Translations under genes and position numbers: made by a program
In this document: piece after piece, positions 18,993 through 30,505 of the stretch
How positions within the stretch are numbered: position 1 is the first letter of the stretch
How the letters are laid out: each line of letters opens with the position of its first letter
NCBI GenBank assembly: GCA_024402115.1
Contig: JAKSJQ010000006.1
Coordinates: 1 to 64,000 of the forward strand
DNA length: 64,000 nucleotides
From: Bacteroidales bacterium
GTDB lineage: Bacteria > Bacteroidota > Bacteroidia > Bacteroidales > UBA932
Direction: 5' to 3'
The notes under the pieces: generated by a model
What the model was told of the DNA's origin: nothing
Seen by the model: the letters and a program-made list of their open reading frames with translations, nothing else
Database searches by the model: none

Positions 18993-19238
18993 CAGTTCTT
19001 TGAGTTCGCAGCTCTTAAATACCCTGAATCTGCGCTATTCTATTCGCGAACTGAAAAATTCAGCCTATTTTTTGAGTTCAGCGCACCCAATCAGCCTATA
19101 TCATAGTAAATGTGTTCGCGAACTGAAAAATTCAGCCTATTTTTTGAGTTCAGCGCACCCAAACAGACTATATCATAGTAAATGTGTTCGCGAACTGAGA
19201 AAAACAGCCAATTCTTTGAGTTCGCAGCGCGGTAACGT
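18993..19238. repeat. 72-nt tandem repeat array with a hairpin in each unit
   Basis: The 466-nt gap between susD and the GH43 gene holds a direct repeat with a period of exactly 72 nt. TTTGAGTTC recurs at 18999, 19071, 19143 and 19215, and TTCGCGAACTGA at 19043, 19115 and 19187. The two central units differ at only a few positions; the outer ones are partial and diverged. Each central unit contains GAACTGAAAAA and TTTTTTGAGTTC, a near-perfect inverted repeat around a 10-nt loop. Because 72 is a multiple of three, one frame stays open (19000-19287) and codes for a 24-residue repeat, but I see no start signal or family and read the array as non-coding. Confidence 0.85.
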
Positions 19239-19270
19239 AGAAGAGGCGGACCATAAGGCCCGCCTCTTCT
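19239..19270. terminator. Hairpin downstream of the minus-strand GH43 gene
   Basis: AGAAGAGGCGG at 19239-19249 pairs perfectly with CCGCCTCTTCT at 19260-19270. It lies 29 nt past the stop of the minus-strand GH43 gene. Neither strand has a clear T-run, so it is a likely 3' end or stabilising hairpin rather than a classic terminator. Confidence 0.6.
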
Positions 19271-19299
19271 ATATTAAAGAATACTAAAGCTAGTGTCGG

Positions 19300-21351
19300 T
19301 TAGTTGATAAGGTATACCTTGTCAAGACCGTTGTAGGTGCACTTTACAGTAGCACGACCCTCTACGATCTTAGATACGCTGACCTTGACTGCAGGGTTGG
19401 TTGAGATGACCTCGATCTTAGAACCGTCGGTGACAGGACCGTAAACCTGATAGCGGGTAACATCGGTGTAACCATTGAGGTTGGTAGAGCGGATAGGCTC
19501 GGTAGGCATCACGAGATCCTTGCCGTCAACCTTGATCTGTACGGTAGGTGCAATCGGCCTCTCGACCTTGCTGTCCTTAGGGCTGAATCCGATACCCTGG
19601 AGATCGAAGAGACCTCTCGGCCTCATCGGACGTGCGCCAGGCCTCTGGGCGAACCTTGGATCCATTCTTGGCTGCTCGATCTCAGGACCGTCAGCTACGA
19701 GATAGATTGCGTGCTTGCCCTTGATGCCGTCAACATACTGTGATACATTGACCTTGTACTCGGTGCATACCTGCTCTGAGTTAGCTGGAACCTCGATAAC
19801 GGCGATTTCCTTGCCATTCCAGGTGCTGTTGGCGTATGGACCGTCCATCATTACGTGAACCTTGAAAGCGTCCTTTACGCGAGGAGTAAGGAACACGCTG
19901 ATCTCGGTGTTGTTGCCCTTCTTTGCACCCTCGAAAGCCTTGACGCCCTTGCTATCCTTCTTGAGACCCTCGAAGCCGAAGTTCTTGAAACCTACGACAC
20001 CCTTGTTGGTGATGCCTGCGACATCCATGTGGTTGTCCCAGTTGTCCCAGGTATCCTGCATCCAGTCGTTGCCGCTGAGGTAGCAGGCAATACCTGCAGA
20101 ATAGTACTTATATGGATCAAGACCATAGATCTGGAAACCCTCTGAGGTAACCTCACCGCCGGTGTAGCAGTTGCCGTCAGCAGCTGCAGCCACCCAAGTC
20201 TCGTCCTTGGCATATGGATCGTAACCGGTGATGCGCACGCGGCCGCCTTCTGCCACCGGCTTGCTGTCCCACTCGATCTTGACAGGAGCGACCATGGACT
20301 GACGTGCGTTGCCGAAGCCTCTCGGAGGCCTGTGGTAGAACACATACCACTGTCCGTTGATCTCCTGGAGCGAGCCGTGGGTGTTGTGGGCTGCGTTGGT
20401 GGTGGTGAGGGCGCTGCCGTCCTCGTTAGGAACCACGCCGCGTGAATCCACGAGCACACCGCCTGAGCGCCATGGGCCGAGAGGGGAGTCTCCGAATGCA
20501 TAGCGGAGCGCCGAGTTGGTGCTCTCGAGACCGTAGTCAGGACCTGAGTAACCAGAGAAGATGACTACATACTTGTTGCCGACCTTTCTGATTGAGGAAG
20601 CCTCGAAGAAGTTGAACTCACCAGGATTCTGGTCCTTGTAGAGTGCCTTGTACTCGGTTCCCTCAGGATCGCGTACGACACCGTAGCGCGCACTTGCAGG
20701 GATGAAGAAGTCAATGTACTTTCCGCCCGGGCGGGCTGAGTACATGGTGTTCTGGTCGAGCTCCACAGCGGTGGAGTGCTGGAAACCATAGTATACATAA
20801 GCCCTGAAGCCCTTTGCGTAGTCAGGGTCCTTCTTGTCGGTGATGTTCTCGATATAGACTGAAGGGTCGAAGTCGATGAAGCTGCCAGGAAGGACATGAA
20901 CGCCGTCCTCGGCCATGTTCACAGGAACGAATGGACCGTCAGGCCTGTCGCTCTTTGCAACGGTGGCGACGCGGCCGTTACCGCGGCTGTGCGGATAGAG
21001 CCAGTAGGTCTTGGTTCCGTCAGGGTTCTTGACCTCAACGAGGTCCGGAGCGAACATGGTGTCCCACTGTCCGTTCACGAAATAGGTGAATGCAGGACCT
21101 TCGTCGACCCACTTGGTGAGGTCCTCCACCGGTGCAGACCAGATGCGGATGTCCGGACCGCAGTACTGGGTGTATGCAAGGTCGTGCGAACCGATGATGT
21201 ATGCACGGAACTTGCCCGGGTTGTCAGGATCCTCGAATACTCGTGGCTCTCCGTCAGGAATATGCTCCCAGAGAGGCAAGTAAGGGTTCTGCGCATTGGC
21301 AGAAACCATCGCTGCCGCAGCAGCGATGGTAACTAAGAGACGTTTTTTCAT
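19300..21351 (-). CDS. Secreted GH43 family glycosidase (arabinofuranosidase/xylosidase type)
   Basis: The 683-residue product has a signal peptide ending ANAQ and a five-bladed propeller of family GH43 at about 25-380. Likely catalytic residues are Asp33 in PDGEPRVFE (base), Asp162 in FDPSVYI (modulator) and Glu250 in FFEASSIRK (acid). The remaining 300 residues look like beta-sandwich modules, with NTEISVFLTPRVKDAFKVHVMMDGPYANSTW resembling a CBM6-type or PA14-like fold, and a final Ig-like part. GH43 enzymes remove arabinose or xylose from arabinoxylan, arabinan or related glycans; the exact linkage cannot be told from sequence. It is the last gene of a minus operon 9 nt after the GH3 gene. 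Confidence 0.88.
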   Translation of the reverse strand: MKKRLLVTIAAAAAMVSANAQNPYLPLWEHIPDGEPRVFEDPDNPGKFRAYIIGSHDLAYTQYCGPDIRIWSAPVEDLTKWVDEGPAFTYFVNGQWDTMFAPDLVEVKNPDGTKTYWLYPHSRGNGRVATVAKSDRPDGPFVPVNMAEDGVHVLPGSFIDFDPSVYIENITDKKDPDYAKGFRAYVYYGFQHSTAVELDQNTMYSARPGGKYIDFFIPASARYGVVRDPEGTEYKALYKDQNPGEFNFFEASSIRKVGNKYVVIFSGYSGPDYGLESTNSALRYAFGDSPLGPWRSGGVLVDSRGVVPNEDGSALTTTNAAHNTHGSLQEINGQWYVFYHRPPRGFGNARQSMVAPVKIEWDSKPVAEGGRVRITGYDPYAKDETWVAAAADGNCYTGGEVTSEGFQIYGLDPYKYYSAGIACYLSGNDWMQDTWDNWDNHMDVAGITNKGVVGFKNFGFEGLKKDSKGVKAFEGAKKGNNTEISVFLTPRVKDAFKVHVMMDGPYANSTWNGKEIAVIEVPANSEQVCTEYKVNVSQYVDGIKGKHAIYLVADGPEIEQPRMDPRFAQRPGARPMRPRGLFDLQGIGFSPKDSKVERPIAPTVQIKVDGKDLVMPTEPIRSTNLNGYTDVTRYQVYGPVTDGSKIEVISTNPAVKVSVSKIVEGRATVKCTYNGLDKVYLIN

Positions 21352-21360
21352 TGTATTTGG

Positions 21361-23967
21361 TTATTTAACTTCAAAATCAATGGCCTTGAGGTCGATGTCG
21401 CGTGAAGACGAACCGTAAAGGATCTGGTACTTGCCAGAACGAACTGAGAGTCCGTCTACAGCCTCATCATAATACTCGAATGCGGTACCGTCGAGGGTGA
21501 TCTTAGCCTTTCCGCTTGCACCTGCTGCGAGGGTTACCTTGTCGAAGCCCTTGAGAGACTTGATAGGTGCGTCTGGATTGTCGAGGCTCTTCACGTAAAC
21601 CTGTACGATCTCGTCGCCGGCAACCTTACCTGTGTTCTTGACAGGAACGGTGATGGTAACCTTACCGCTCTTGTTCATAGAGTTCTTCGAGATGCTAGCC
21701 TCACCATACTCGTAAGTGGTGTATGAGAGACCGTAACCGAATGCATACTGAGGAACACCGTGGAAGTAACGGTAGGTCCTGTTCTCCATGCTGTAGTCAA
21801 GGAAGTCAGGAAGCTGGTCGGTAGATGCATAGAAGGTGACAGGGAGCTTAGCTGATGGGTTGTAGTCACCGAAGATGATGTCTGCAAGCGCCTCAGGACC
21901 ACCCTGGCCTGGATACCAAGCCTGGAGGAGAGCGTCGTAGCTGCCCTCTACGCTCGCGAATGCGATTGCAGAACCTGAGCAGTTCACTACTACGACTGGC
22001 TTGCCGGTGGTGTGCATAGCCTTCACGAGGCGCTGCTGTACTGCAGGAAGCTCGATGTCGGCCTTGTCACCGCCCTCACCCTCCATCTGAGGAGAGATAC
22101 CGCTGATCACGATGATTGCGTCAGCGTCGCCGGTCTCGGCGATGATGTCGAGGAAGTCAGCATACTTCCTCTGGCAGAAGTTCGCGCTGAACATTGCGAA
22201 AGGACCGTTGCCCCTCTTGTACTCGATCTCGATGTTGTAGGTCTCGCCGGCCTTCACGTCGAAGGTCTTGTAGTTCGCTGCGCCGCGACGCATTCTTCTT
22301 GCGCCAGCCTCGGCGTTCTTCTCTACGACCTTACCGTTCACCTTGAGAACATAGCCGTTGTCTGAGCTGATGGTGTAGCTGAGAGGACCGGTGAAGTCAG
22401 GAACATAGCTTCCGCTCGCCCTGAGGGAAACCTTGTCGGTGCTTACGCCGTCAGCGAAGCCGTATGCGCCGAAGGTGCTGAAGTTGAGAGCCTTGTTGAA
22501 GTCATTGCTTACTGCAGGCTGTCCCTTGAGGTCGTTGTCGTTGTAGAAGTCTACATGGATACCCTTGCCACCGTTGAACTCAGCAAGATGCTGGATGGTG
22601 TTGTACTCGTCAGTGAGCTCGCAGCCCTTGACGTATACGACTTCTGTAGAAGGAACTGCAGCCCTGATACCGTCGAGGAGGCTGTGGGTGTGCTCCTTGG
22701 TAGGAGATCCGCCGTACTCACCGTTGAGGAGGGTGGTGTCGTTTGCGTTAGGACCGACAACGACGATCTTCTTGAGGTTCTTTGCGAGAGGGAGAACTTC
22801 GTGGTTCTCGAGGAGTACCATTGACTCCCTTGCTGCCTGAACTGCGAGAGCATTGTGCTCCTCGCTGCTGATGTTGCTCTCTGGGATGTTTGCCCAAGGA
22901 AGCTTGTCCTGAGGATCGAAGAAGCCGAGCTCTACGAGACCTGCGAGGTTCTTCCTGAGGTGAACGTCGAGGTCAGCCTCGCTGATGAGACCTTTCTCGA
23001 GAGCCTCTGAGAGGACCTTGAATACACGGCCGCACTCGAGGTCGGTACCGCTGAGGACAGCGTCAACTGCTGCGCTGAGCGGATCTGGATGAGTCTCGTG
23101 CTGACCCTTGGTGTAGAAGTTGTTGATCGCGTCGCAGTCGGTGAGGATGATTCCGTCATAGCCCCACTTGTTGCGGAGGATGTCGATGAGGAGGCGCTCG
23201 TTTGCACAGCAAGGAACACCCTCATAGCGCTGGTATGCGCACATCACCTCACGTACGTCACCGTCGATCACGAGAGTCTTGAAGGCAGGAAGATAGGTCT
23301 CCCAGAGGTCCCTCATGGATACTCTTGCGTCATAGGTGTGCCTGAGTGGCTCTGGACCGCTATGTACTGCATAGTGCTTTGCACAAGCGTGGGTCTTGTA
23401 GTAGGTAGGATCGTCGCCCTGCATTCCGAGAACGGTCTGGAGACCGAGCACGCTCTGGAGATAAGGGTCCTCACCGCAGGTCTCCTGGCCACGGCCCCAC
23501 CTTGGGTCGCGGAAGATGTTCACGTTTGGACACCAGAAGGTGAGCTCAGGGTTTGCAGGATAGTAGATCACGTCAGTGCCGATGCCGAAATAGTCATGGG
23601 TGCTGCGGTTCCAGTTTGCACGTGCCTCGTCAGAAACGGTTGAGAACACGTCGTACATGAGCTGCGGGTTGAATGCAGCCGCCATACCGATAGGCTGTGG
23701 GTATACGGTGTAGCCGTCAGCACGCACGCCGTGGCATGCCTCGCTCCACCAGTTGTAAGAAGGGATGCCAAGCCTGTCGATAGACGCAGTCTTGTTCATC
23801 ATCATGCCGACCTTCTCCTCTGGAGTAAGGAGAGAGATCAAATTCTCCACGCGCTCTTCGGTAGAGAGCTTCGGATTCTGGAACGGGTACTCGTACTTCG
23901 CTCCTGAATTACAGCCTGCCAACATGACGAGCGAAGCTGCAAGAATCATAATTTTGGTTCTGTTCAT
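21361..23967 (-). CDS. GH3 family beta-glycosidase lipoprotein with PA14 insert
   Basis: The 868-residue product has a lipobox MLAGC with Cys19. The GH3 N-terminal domain shows EACHGVR, the KHYAVHSGPEPLRH substrate segment and nucleophile Asp277 in ILTDCDA. The second domain follows (GPNANDTTLLNGEYGG), interrupted by a PA14-like insert at about 470-590 (YTISSDNGYVLKVNG). A fibronectin III-like domain closes the protein (VYVKSLDNPDAP). The mix fits beta-xylosidase or beta-glucosidase acting on oligosaccharides from xylan or xyloglucan. It lies between the DUF1573 gene (11-nt gap) and GH43 (9-nt gap), so all three should be cotranscribed. Confidence 0.94.
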   Translation of the reverse strand: MNRTKIMILAASLVMLAGCNSGAKYEYPFQNPKLSTEERVENLISLLTPEEKVGMMMNKTASIDRLGIPSYNWWSEACHGVRADGYTVYPQPIGMAAAFNPQLMYDVFSTVSDEARANWNRSTHDYFGIGTDVIYYPANPELTFWCPNVNIFRDPRWGRGQETCGEDPYLQSVLGLQTVLGMQGDDPTYYKTHACAKHYAVHSGPEPLRHTYDARVSMRDLWETYLPAFKTLVIDGDVREVMCAYQRYEGVPCCANERLLIDILRNKWGYDGIILTDCDAINNFYTKGQHETHPDPLSAAVDAVLSGTDLECGRVFKVLSEALEKGLISEADLDVHLRKNLAGLVELGFFDPQDKLPWANIPESNISSEEHNALAVQAARESMVLLENHEVLPLAKNLKKIVVVGPNANDTTLLNGEYGGSPTKEHTHSLLDGIRAAVPSTEVVYVKGCELTDEYNTIQHLAEFNGGKGIHVDFYNDNDLKGQPAVSNDFNKALNFSTFGAYGFADGVSTDKVSLRASGSYVPDFTGPLSYTISSDNGYVLKVNGKVVEKNAEAGARRMRRGAANYKTFDVKAGETYNIEIEYKRGNGPFAMFSANFCQRKYADFLDIIAETGDADAIIVISGISPQMEGEGGDKADIELPAVQQRLVKAMHTTGKPVVVVNCSGSAIAFASVEGSYDALLQAWYPGQGGPEALADIIFGDYNPSAKLPVTFYASTDQLPDFLDYSMENRTYRYFHGVPQYAFGYGLSYTTYEYGEASISKNSMNKSGKVTITVPVKNTGKVAGDEIVQVYVKSLDNPDAPIKSLKGFDKVTLAAGASGKAKITLDGTAFEYYDEAVDGLSVRSGKYQILYGSSSRDIDLKAIDFEVK

Positions 23968-23978
23968 AGAGTTTGTGT

Positions 23979-25046
23979 TTATTGATTGTATATAAGTTCC
24001 TTGTATGGTCTGTCTGGGTCGTTAGTGAATAGTCCTATCTTGATGCCGTTCTCCGGAACAGCTGATGTCTTCACGGTGGCGTGGAGGGTCTCTCCCTTGC
24101 GTATCCTGGTGCCGGGTGCAACGCTGAACTCGACTCCCTCCGGCACTTCGGCCTGGTAGATGACCAGATCCTTGCGCCCGTCATTGGTGATGTCGATGGT
24201 GCCGCTGTATTTTCCGATCACGTAAAAAGCGCGTCTGAGGCTTGCAGAAGATGGGTAAGTCCTCATCTTGGCGGCGTCGGCTGCAGGGGATTCCCTCCTG
24301 AGACAGAGTGCCGAGGTCGTCAGCCTCACCGAAGACTCATGCCCGCCGGTAATCACGGCTATGGTGTCTGCGACGCTCATCAATTCCTTGTCGGAAGGCA
24401 TCGTGTAGGTCATCATCACCGGAATCTCGTCTCCGGGGCCGACGACATGGTCACACTCGATGTCGACGAGCGAAGAACCGAAGCCCATGAGCTCAATCTC
24501 CATTGACTTGTCGGATGCGTTGGCGATGTATATGACCTTGGTGAGTGACTCTCCGGGAGCCATGTACCCGAAAGGAATGTCCTTCCTGCTGACATAGAGG
24601 TTGGGGTCGAGGACGATGGGGTATCTCTCCTGGATGCTGCGGTTGGACGGGTTGACGTCCGCGTTGGTGAAGAGGGTGCCGAGACTCCTGCCGTGCGAGT
24701 CCACGATCTCTATGCTCCGGTGGGTGAATCCGACCGAGCCGGAAGGGGAGAAGAACACCTCTATGCCGACTGCCTCTCCGGGTGCGACCGGCGAGTCGGG
24801 GAGATGGGCGGTGATGCAGCTGCAGCTTGGGACCGACCTGCGGATGAGGATGGATTCAGATGATCCGTTCATGAGCGTGAACACATGGCTTACCGCGCCC
24901 TCAGCTTCGTTGATCTCGCCGAAGTCCCAGGTGGTGGAGTCATAGCTGATTCCCGAAATCTTTTTCTGGGCATGCGCATACGAACCAGGGATCATGGTAA
25001 GGATGATCGCTGCTATGAAAGAATTGATCAGTATGCGTGTTCTCAT
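23979..25046 (-). CDS. Secreted DUF1573 protein
   Basis: With the ATG at 25046 the product has 355 residues and a signal peptide ending AHAQ. The first mature part WDFGEINEAEGAVSHVFTLMN followed by SVPSCSCI is the DUF1573 signature, an Ig-like domain with a CxC pair. A second similar sandwich seems to follow (PFGYMAPGESLTKVIYIANAS) and a third near the end (GTIDITNDGRKDL). The function of DUF1573 proteins is not known; they are common in Bacteroidetes envelopes. It is the first gene of the minus operon with GH3 and GH43. An upstream TTG at 25070 overlaps the putative -7 element and is rejected. Confidence 0.85.
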   Translation of the reverse strand: MRTRILINSFIAAIILTMIPGSYAHAQKKISGISYDSTTWDFGEINEAEGAVSHVFTLMNGSSESILIRRSVPSCSCITAHLPDSPVAPGEAVGIEVFFSPSGSVGFTHRSIEIVDSHGRSLGTLFTNADVNPSNRSIQERYPIVLDPNLYVSRKDIPFGYMAPGESLTKVIYIANASDKSMEIELMGFGSSLVDIECDHVVGPGDEIPVMMTYTMPSDKELMSVADTIAVITGGHESSVRLTTSALCLRRESPAADAAKMRTYPSSASLRRAFYVIGKYSGTIDITNDGRKDLVIYQAEVPEGVEFSVAPGTRIRKGETLHATVKTSAVPENGIKIGLFTNDPDRPYKELIYNQ

Positions 25047-25067
25047 GTGGTCGGTTTTCTTGAATTT

Positions 25068-25075
25068 CAAAAATA
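25068..25075 (-). promoter_or_regulatory. -7 promoter element TATTTTTG of the DUF1573-GH3-GH43 operon
   Basis: Read on the minus strand this is TATTTTTG, a match to TAnnTTTG, 22 nt before the ATG at 25046. With the plus-strand element at 25190 it makes a divergent promoter region. Confidence 0.55.
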
Positions 25076-25189
25076 CACATTATATAATAAAGGAACTATC
25101 AATTCTGTGTCATAAGGTTTAGAAAAGGGATTGAATCAGATTTGAAAGGAAATGAATTATTCTTCAAAAGTCTTTTTAGTATGATTTCC

Positions 25190-25197
25190 TACCTTTG
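25190..25197 (+). promoter_or_regulatory. -7 promoter element TACCTTTG of the plus-strand PUL operon
   Basis: TACCTTTG is identical to the -7 element of susC, and the next base is T in both cases. It lies 80 nt before the ATG at 25277. The shared element suggests common control, probably by the HTCS. Confidence 0.6.
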
Positions 25198-25276
25198 TTT
25201 TGGATAATATCCCAATGATGTGGGGGAATTTGACAGAAATGAACATTTAATCCTTTTATTTAATAACACAAACATT

Positions 25277-26071
25277 ATGAACTTCAGAAAAACCTTACTT
25301 TCAGTAGGTCTCGCGCTCGTCGGCGTTGCTGCGTTCGCACAGACTCCAAGGTATGCTGACTCGGACATCAACTTCGAGAAGTATTTCAAGCCTGCGACTG
25401 AGACTCCAGCTTCTCCAGACGCACAGGGTTTCATCCGCCGCTGGCTCATGCTCGATCCTATCAGCAAGCCAAACCGCGGTAACACCGTATTCATTGACTC
25501 TTATATCCGCGACGCTTTCGCACGCGAGTATTATAAGGGCCAGTTCGCTTCAATGTCTGACCTCGCTCTCCTTCCTAAGGATGGCCAGAAGATCAAGAAG
25601 GTTGTCGTTGACGCACAGAAGCCTGTTGACCTCTCTGCAGGCAGACCGATGTTCATGGCAGAGCCTGAGCTCATCCAGGAGAAGGTGACCCTCACCTGGC
25701 ATGCCCTCGACTCAAACTTCCCTAACGTGAAGCTTTTCCGCTTCGCTACCGGTCAGGGTCTCACCCGCTACGGTGTGATCTTCAATGTTGTCACCGTCAT
25801 CAACTGCGATGAGGACATCGAGAACGTACGTCTCGCCACCGGTTCAAACTCAGCATCAATGTGGTGGGTTAACGGCGAAGAGGCTGTCATCATGTCAGGT
25901 GACCGCCGTATGGTTCAGGACGACTGCGCATCTGCACGTCTCACCCTCCACAAGGGCAAGAACATCCTCAGGGGCGCCATCATCAACGGTCCTGGTATGA
26001 GTGACATGATCGTCCGCTTCATCGACGAGGCAGGCAACCCAGTCAAGAACTTCACTGTAACAACCAAGTAA
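25277..26071 (+). CDS. Small secreted protein, beta-sandwich, possible glycan-binding
   Basis: From the ATG at 25277 the product has 264 residues and a signal peptide ending AAFAQ. I cannot assign a family with confidence. FIRRWLMLDPIS resembles the 'FxxRWLxLGPF' opening of accessory sandwich domains in PUL enzymes, and the C-terminal MWWVNGEE followed by LTLHKGKNILRGAIINGPG resembles the PA14/galactose-binding type of sandwich. No catalytic motif is seen. As first gene of the plus-strand operon, 17 nt before a GH43, it may be a carbohydrate-binding helper, perhaps replacing the missing surface glycan-binding protein. Codon use is as biased as in susC, suggesting high expression. Confidence 0.65.
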   Translation: MNFRKTLLSVGLALVGVAAFAQTPRYADSDINFEKYFKPATETPASPDAQGFIRRWLMLDPISKPNRGNTVFIDSYIRDAFAREYYKGQFASMSDLALLPKDGQKIKKVVVDAQKPVDLSAGRPMFMAEPELIQEKVTLTWHALDSNFPNVKLFRFATGQGLTRYGVIFNVVTVINCDEDIENVRLATGSNSASMWWVNGEEAVIMSGDRRMVQDDCASARLTLHKGKNILRGAIINGPGMSDMIVRFIDEAGNPVKNFTVTTK

Positions 26072-26088
26072 GAAGGAGGAATACTAAT

Positions 26089-27525
26089 ATGAAAACTACT
26101 AAGATACTTTTCGGTACAGCTGCTATTCTTCTTTCAGCTGCATCAGCATCAGCACAGATCGGCAAGCCATTCATCCATGACCCTTCAACCATCATGGAGT
26201 GCGACGGCAAGTACTATACTTTCGGAACCGGTGGCGGCGGACTCATCTCTGCTGACGGTTACACCTGGGACGGCGGCGCAGTACGCCCGGGCGGTGGAGC
26301 TGCTCCTGACGCAGTGAAGATCGGCGACCGTTACCTCGTAGGTTACTCTGCTACAGGTGGTGGACTCGGTGGCGGTCATGCAGGCCGTGTTCTCACCATG
26401 TGGAACAAGACTCTTGATCCAAACTCTCCTGATTTCGAATATTCAGAGCCTATCCAGGTTGCTGAGTCTGTAGTTGACGAGGACTGCGACGCAATCGACG
26501 TTTCATTCCTCCTCGATCCTACCACCGGCCGCCTCTGGTGCACCTACGGTACCTATTTCGGCAACATCCGCCTCGTCGAGCTCGATCCTAAGACCGGTGC
26601 CCGCATGCCTGGCAACAAGGCTGTCGACGTAGCTATCGACTGCGAGGCTTCCGACCTCATCTACAAGGATGGCTGGTATTACCTCCTCGGTACCCACGGT
26701 ACCTGCTGCGACGGTGTGAACTCTACCTACAACATCATCTGCGGCCGTTCACGCGTCGTTACCGGTCCTTACTATGACAACATGGGCCGTGACATGATGC
26801 TCGGTGGCGGTAAGATGGTCATCGGTTCAGGTCGTGAGCGCACTTTCGGTGCAGGTCACTTCGGCCGCATGGTTGAGGAAGAGGGTGTTGAGAAGTGCTC
26901 ATTCCACTGGGAGGGTGACCTCGACCGTTCAGGTCGCAGCGTCCTCGCTGTAGAGCCTCTCGTATGGGTCAACGGATGGCCTGTATGCGGTAAGAAGGTT
27001 AAGGATGGCGAGTACTCTATCCAGTCAGTAAGACGTGGCTACGGCCTCGAGCTTACCGTTGACTTCCAGCGTTCAAACATCCAGCGTGTCGCTCGTGGTG
27101 CAGACGTTCCTGACGTTGCTCTCGAGAACCAGAAGCTCGCTGAGGTTATCGGTACCTGGCCAACCGGCAATACCGAGGTTCGCTGCTGCGATTACATGAA
27201 CCGCCCTCACCAGAACTGGGTCATCACTTCAGTTCCTGAGCTCGGCGGAACCATCGCAGGCTCTTACGTGAAGATCACCATCGCAGGTACAAACCGTGCA
27301 CTTGCTGCCAAGGCTGGCGCAGAGCTCGAGACCGTTCCTGAGTTCACCGGTGCTGACGAGCAGCTCTGGAGAATCGATCAGCTTACTGACGGTACCTACA
27401 GGCTCTCTCCAAAGGCTGTCCCTGGCTGCTCAGAGAAGCTCTGCCTCGTATGTACTTCAGACAGCAACGTTTCTCTCGCCAAGTTCGATATGAACAGCGA
27501 CAACTGCAAGTGGATGTTCGAGTAA
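26089..27525 (+). CDS. Secreted GH43 arabinanase-like enzyme with ricin-type lectin tail
   Basis: The 478-residue product has a signal peptide ending SASAQ and a GH43 propeller at about 24-310. The catalytic set is Asp31 in IHDPSTI, Asp137 in DAIDVSF and Glu186 in IDCEASDL, followed by WYYLLGTHGTCCDGVNSTYNI, a pattern I associate with endo-1,5-alpha-L-arabinanase-like subfamilies. The C-terminal 150 residues carry QNWVI, QLWRIDQLTDGTYRL and CKWMF, typical of a beta-trefoil RICIN/CBM13 lectin. It should cut or trim arabinan or arabinose side chains in the periplasm or outside. A strong terminator follows, so this may be a two-gene operon. Confidence 0.9.
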   Translation: MKTTKILFGTAAILLSAASASAQIGKPFIHDPSTIMECDGKYYTFGTGGGGLISADGYTWDGGAVRPGGGAAPDAVKIGDRYLVGYSATGGGLGGGHAGRVLTMWNKTLDPNSPDFEYSEPIQVAESVVDEDCDAIDVSFLLDPTTGRLWCTYGTYFGNIRLVELDPKTGARMPGNKAVDVAIDCEASDLIYKDGWYYLLGTHGTCCDGVNSTYNIICGRSRVVTGPYYDNMGRDMMLGGGKMVIGSGRERTFGAGHFGRMVEEEGVEKCSFHWEGDLDRSGRSVLAVEPLVWVNGWPVCGKKVKDGEYSIQSVRRGYGLELTVDFQRSNIQRVARGADVPDVALENQKLAEVIGTWPTGNTEVRCCDYMNRPHQNWVITSVPELGGTIAGSYVKITIAGTNRALAAKAGAELETVPEFTGADEQLWRIDQLTDGTYRLSPKAVPGCSEKLCLVCTSDSNVSLAKFDMNSDNCKWMFE

Positions 27526-27560
27526 TCTAAAACCACACGCCTAAAAGGCTATAAAATTGG

Positions 27561-27598
27561 ACAAGTGAAGGTTTTTATGCCTGCACTTGTTTTTTTTT
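27561..27598 (+). terminator. Terminator after the GH43-RICIN gene
   Basis: ACAAGTG at 27561-27567 pairs with CACTTGT at 27584-27590, with AGG/CCT pairing inside, followed by an eight-T run. The next gene starts 47 nt on; a weak TATATTAG at 27601-27608 may be its -7 element. Confidence 0.88.
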
Positions 27599-27621
27599 GC
27601 TATATTAGTCACACTTTTTAA

Positions 27622-30492
<2,871 letters not shown>

Positions 30493-30505
30493 GCCATACG
30501 ATTCA

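Noticed and set aside
18993..19238. Possible CRISPR array
   Set aside because: The whole 72-nt unit repeats without unique spacers, and no cas genes are present.
19000..19287. Plus-strand 95-residue frame with a 24-residue repeat (VRELKNSAYFLSS...)
   Set aside because: The frame is open because the DNA repeat period of 72 nt is a multiple of three. There is no promoter, start context, signal peptide or known family, and the array is flanked by terminator-like hairpins.
27601..27608. TATATTAG as promoter of the triple-esterase operon
   Set aside because: It misses one fixed base of TAnnTTTG and has no -33 partner, so it is mentioned only as a weak possibility.
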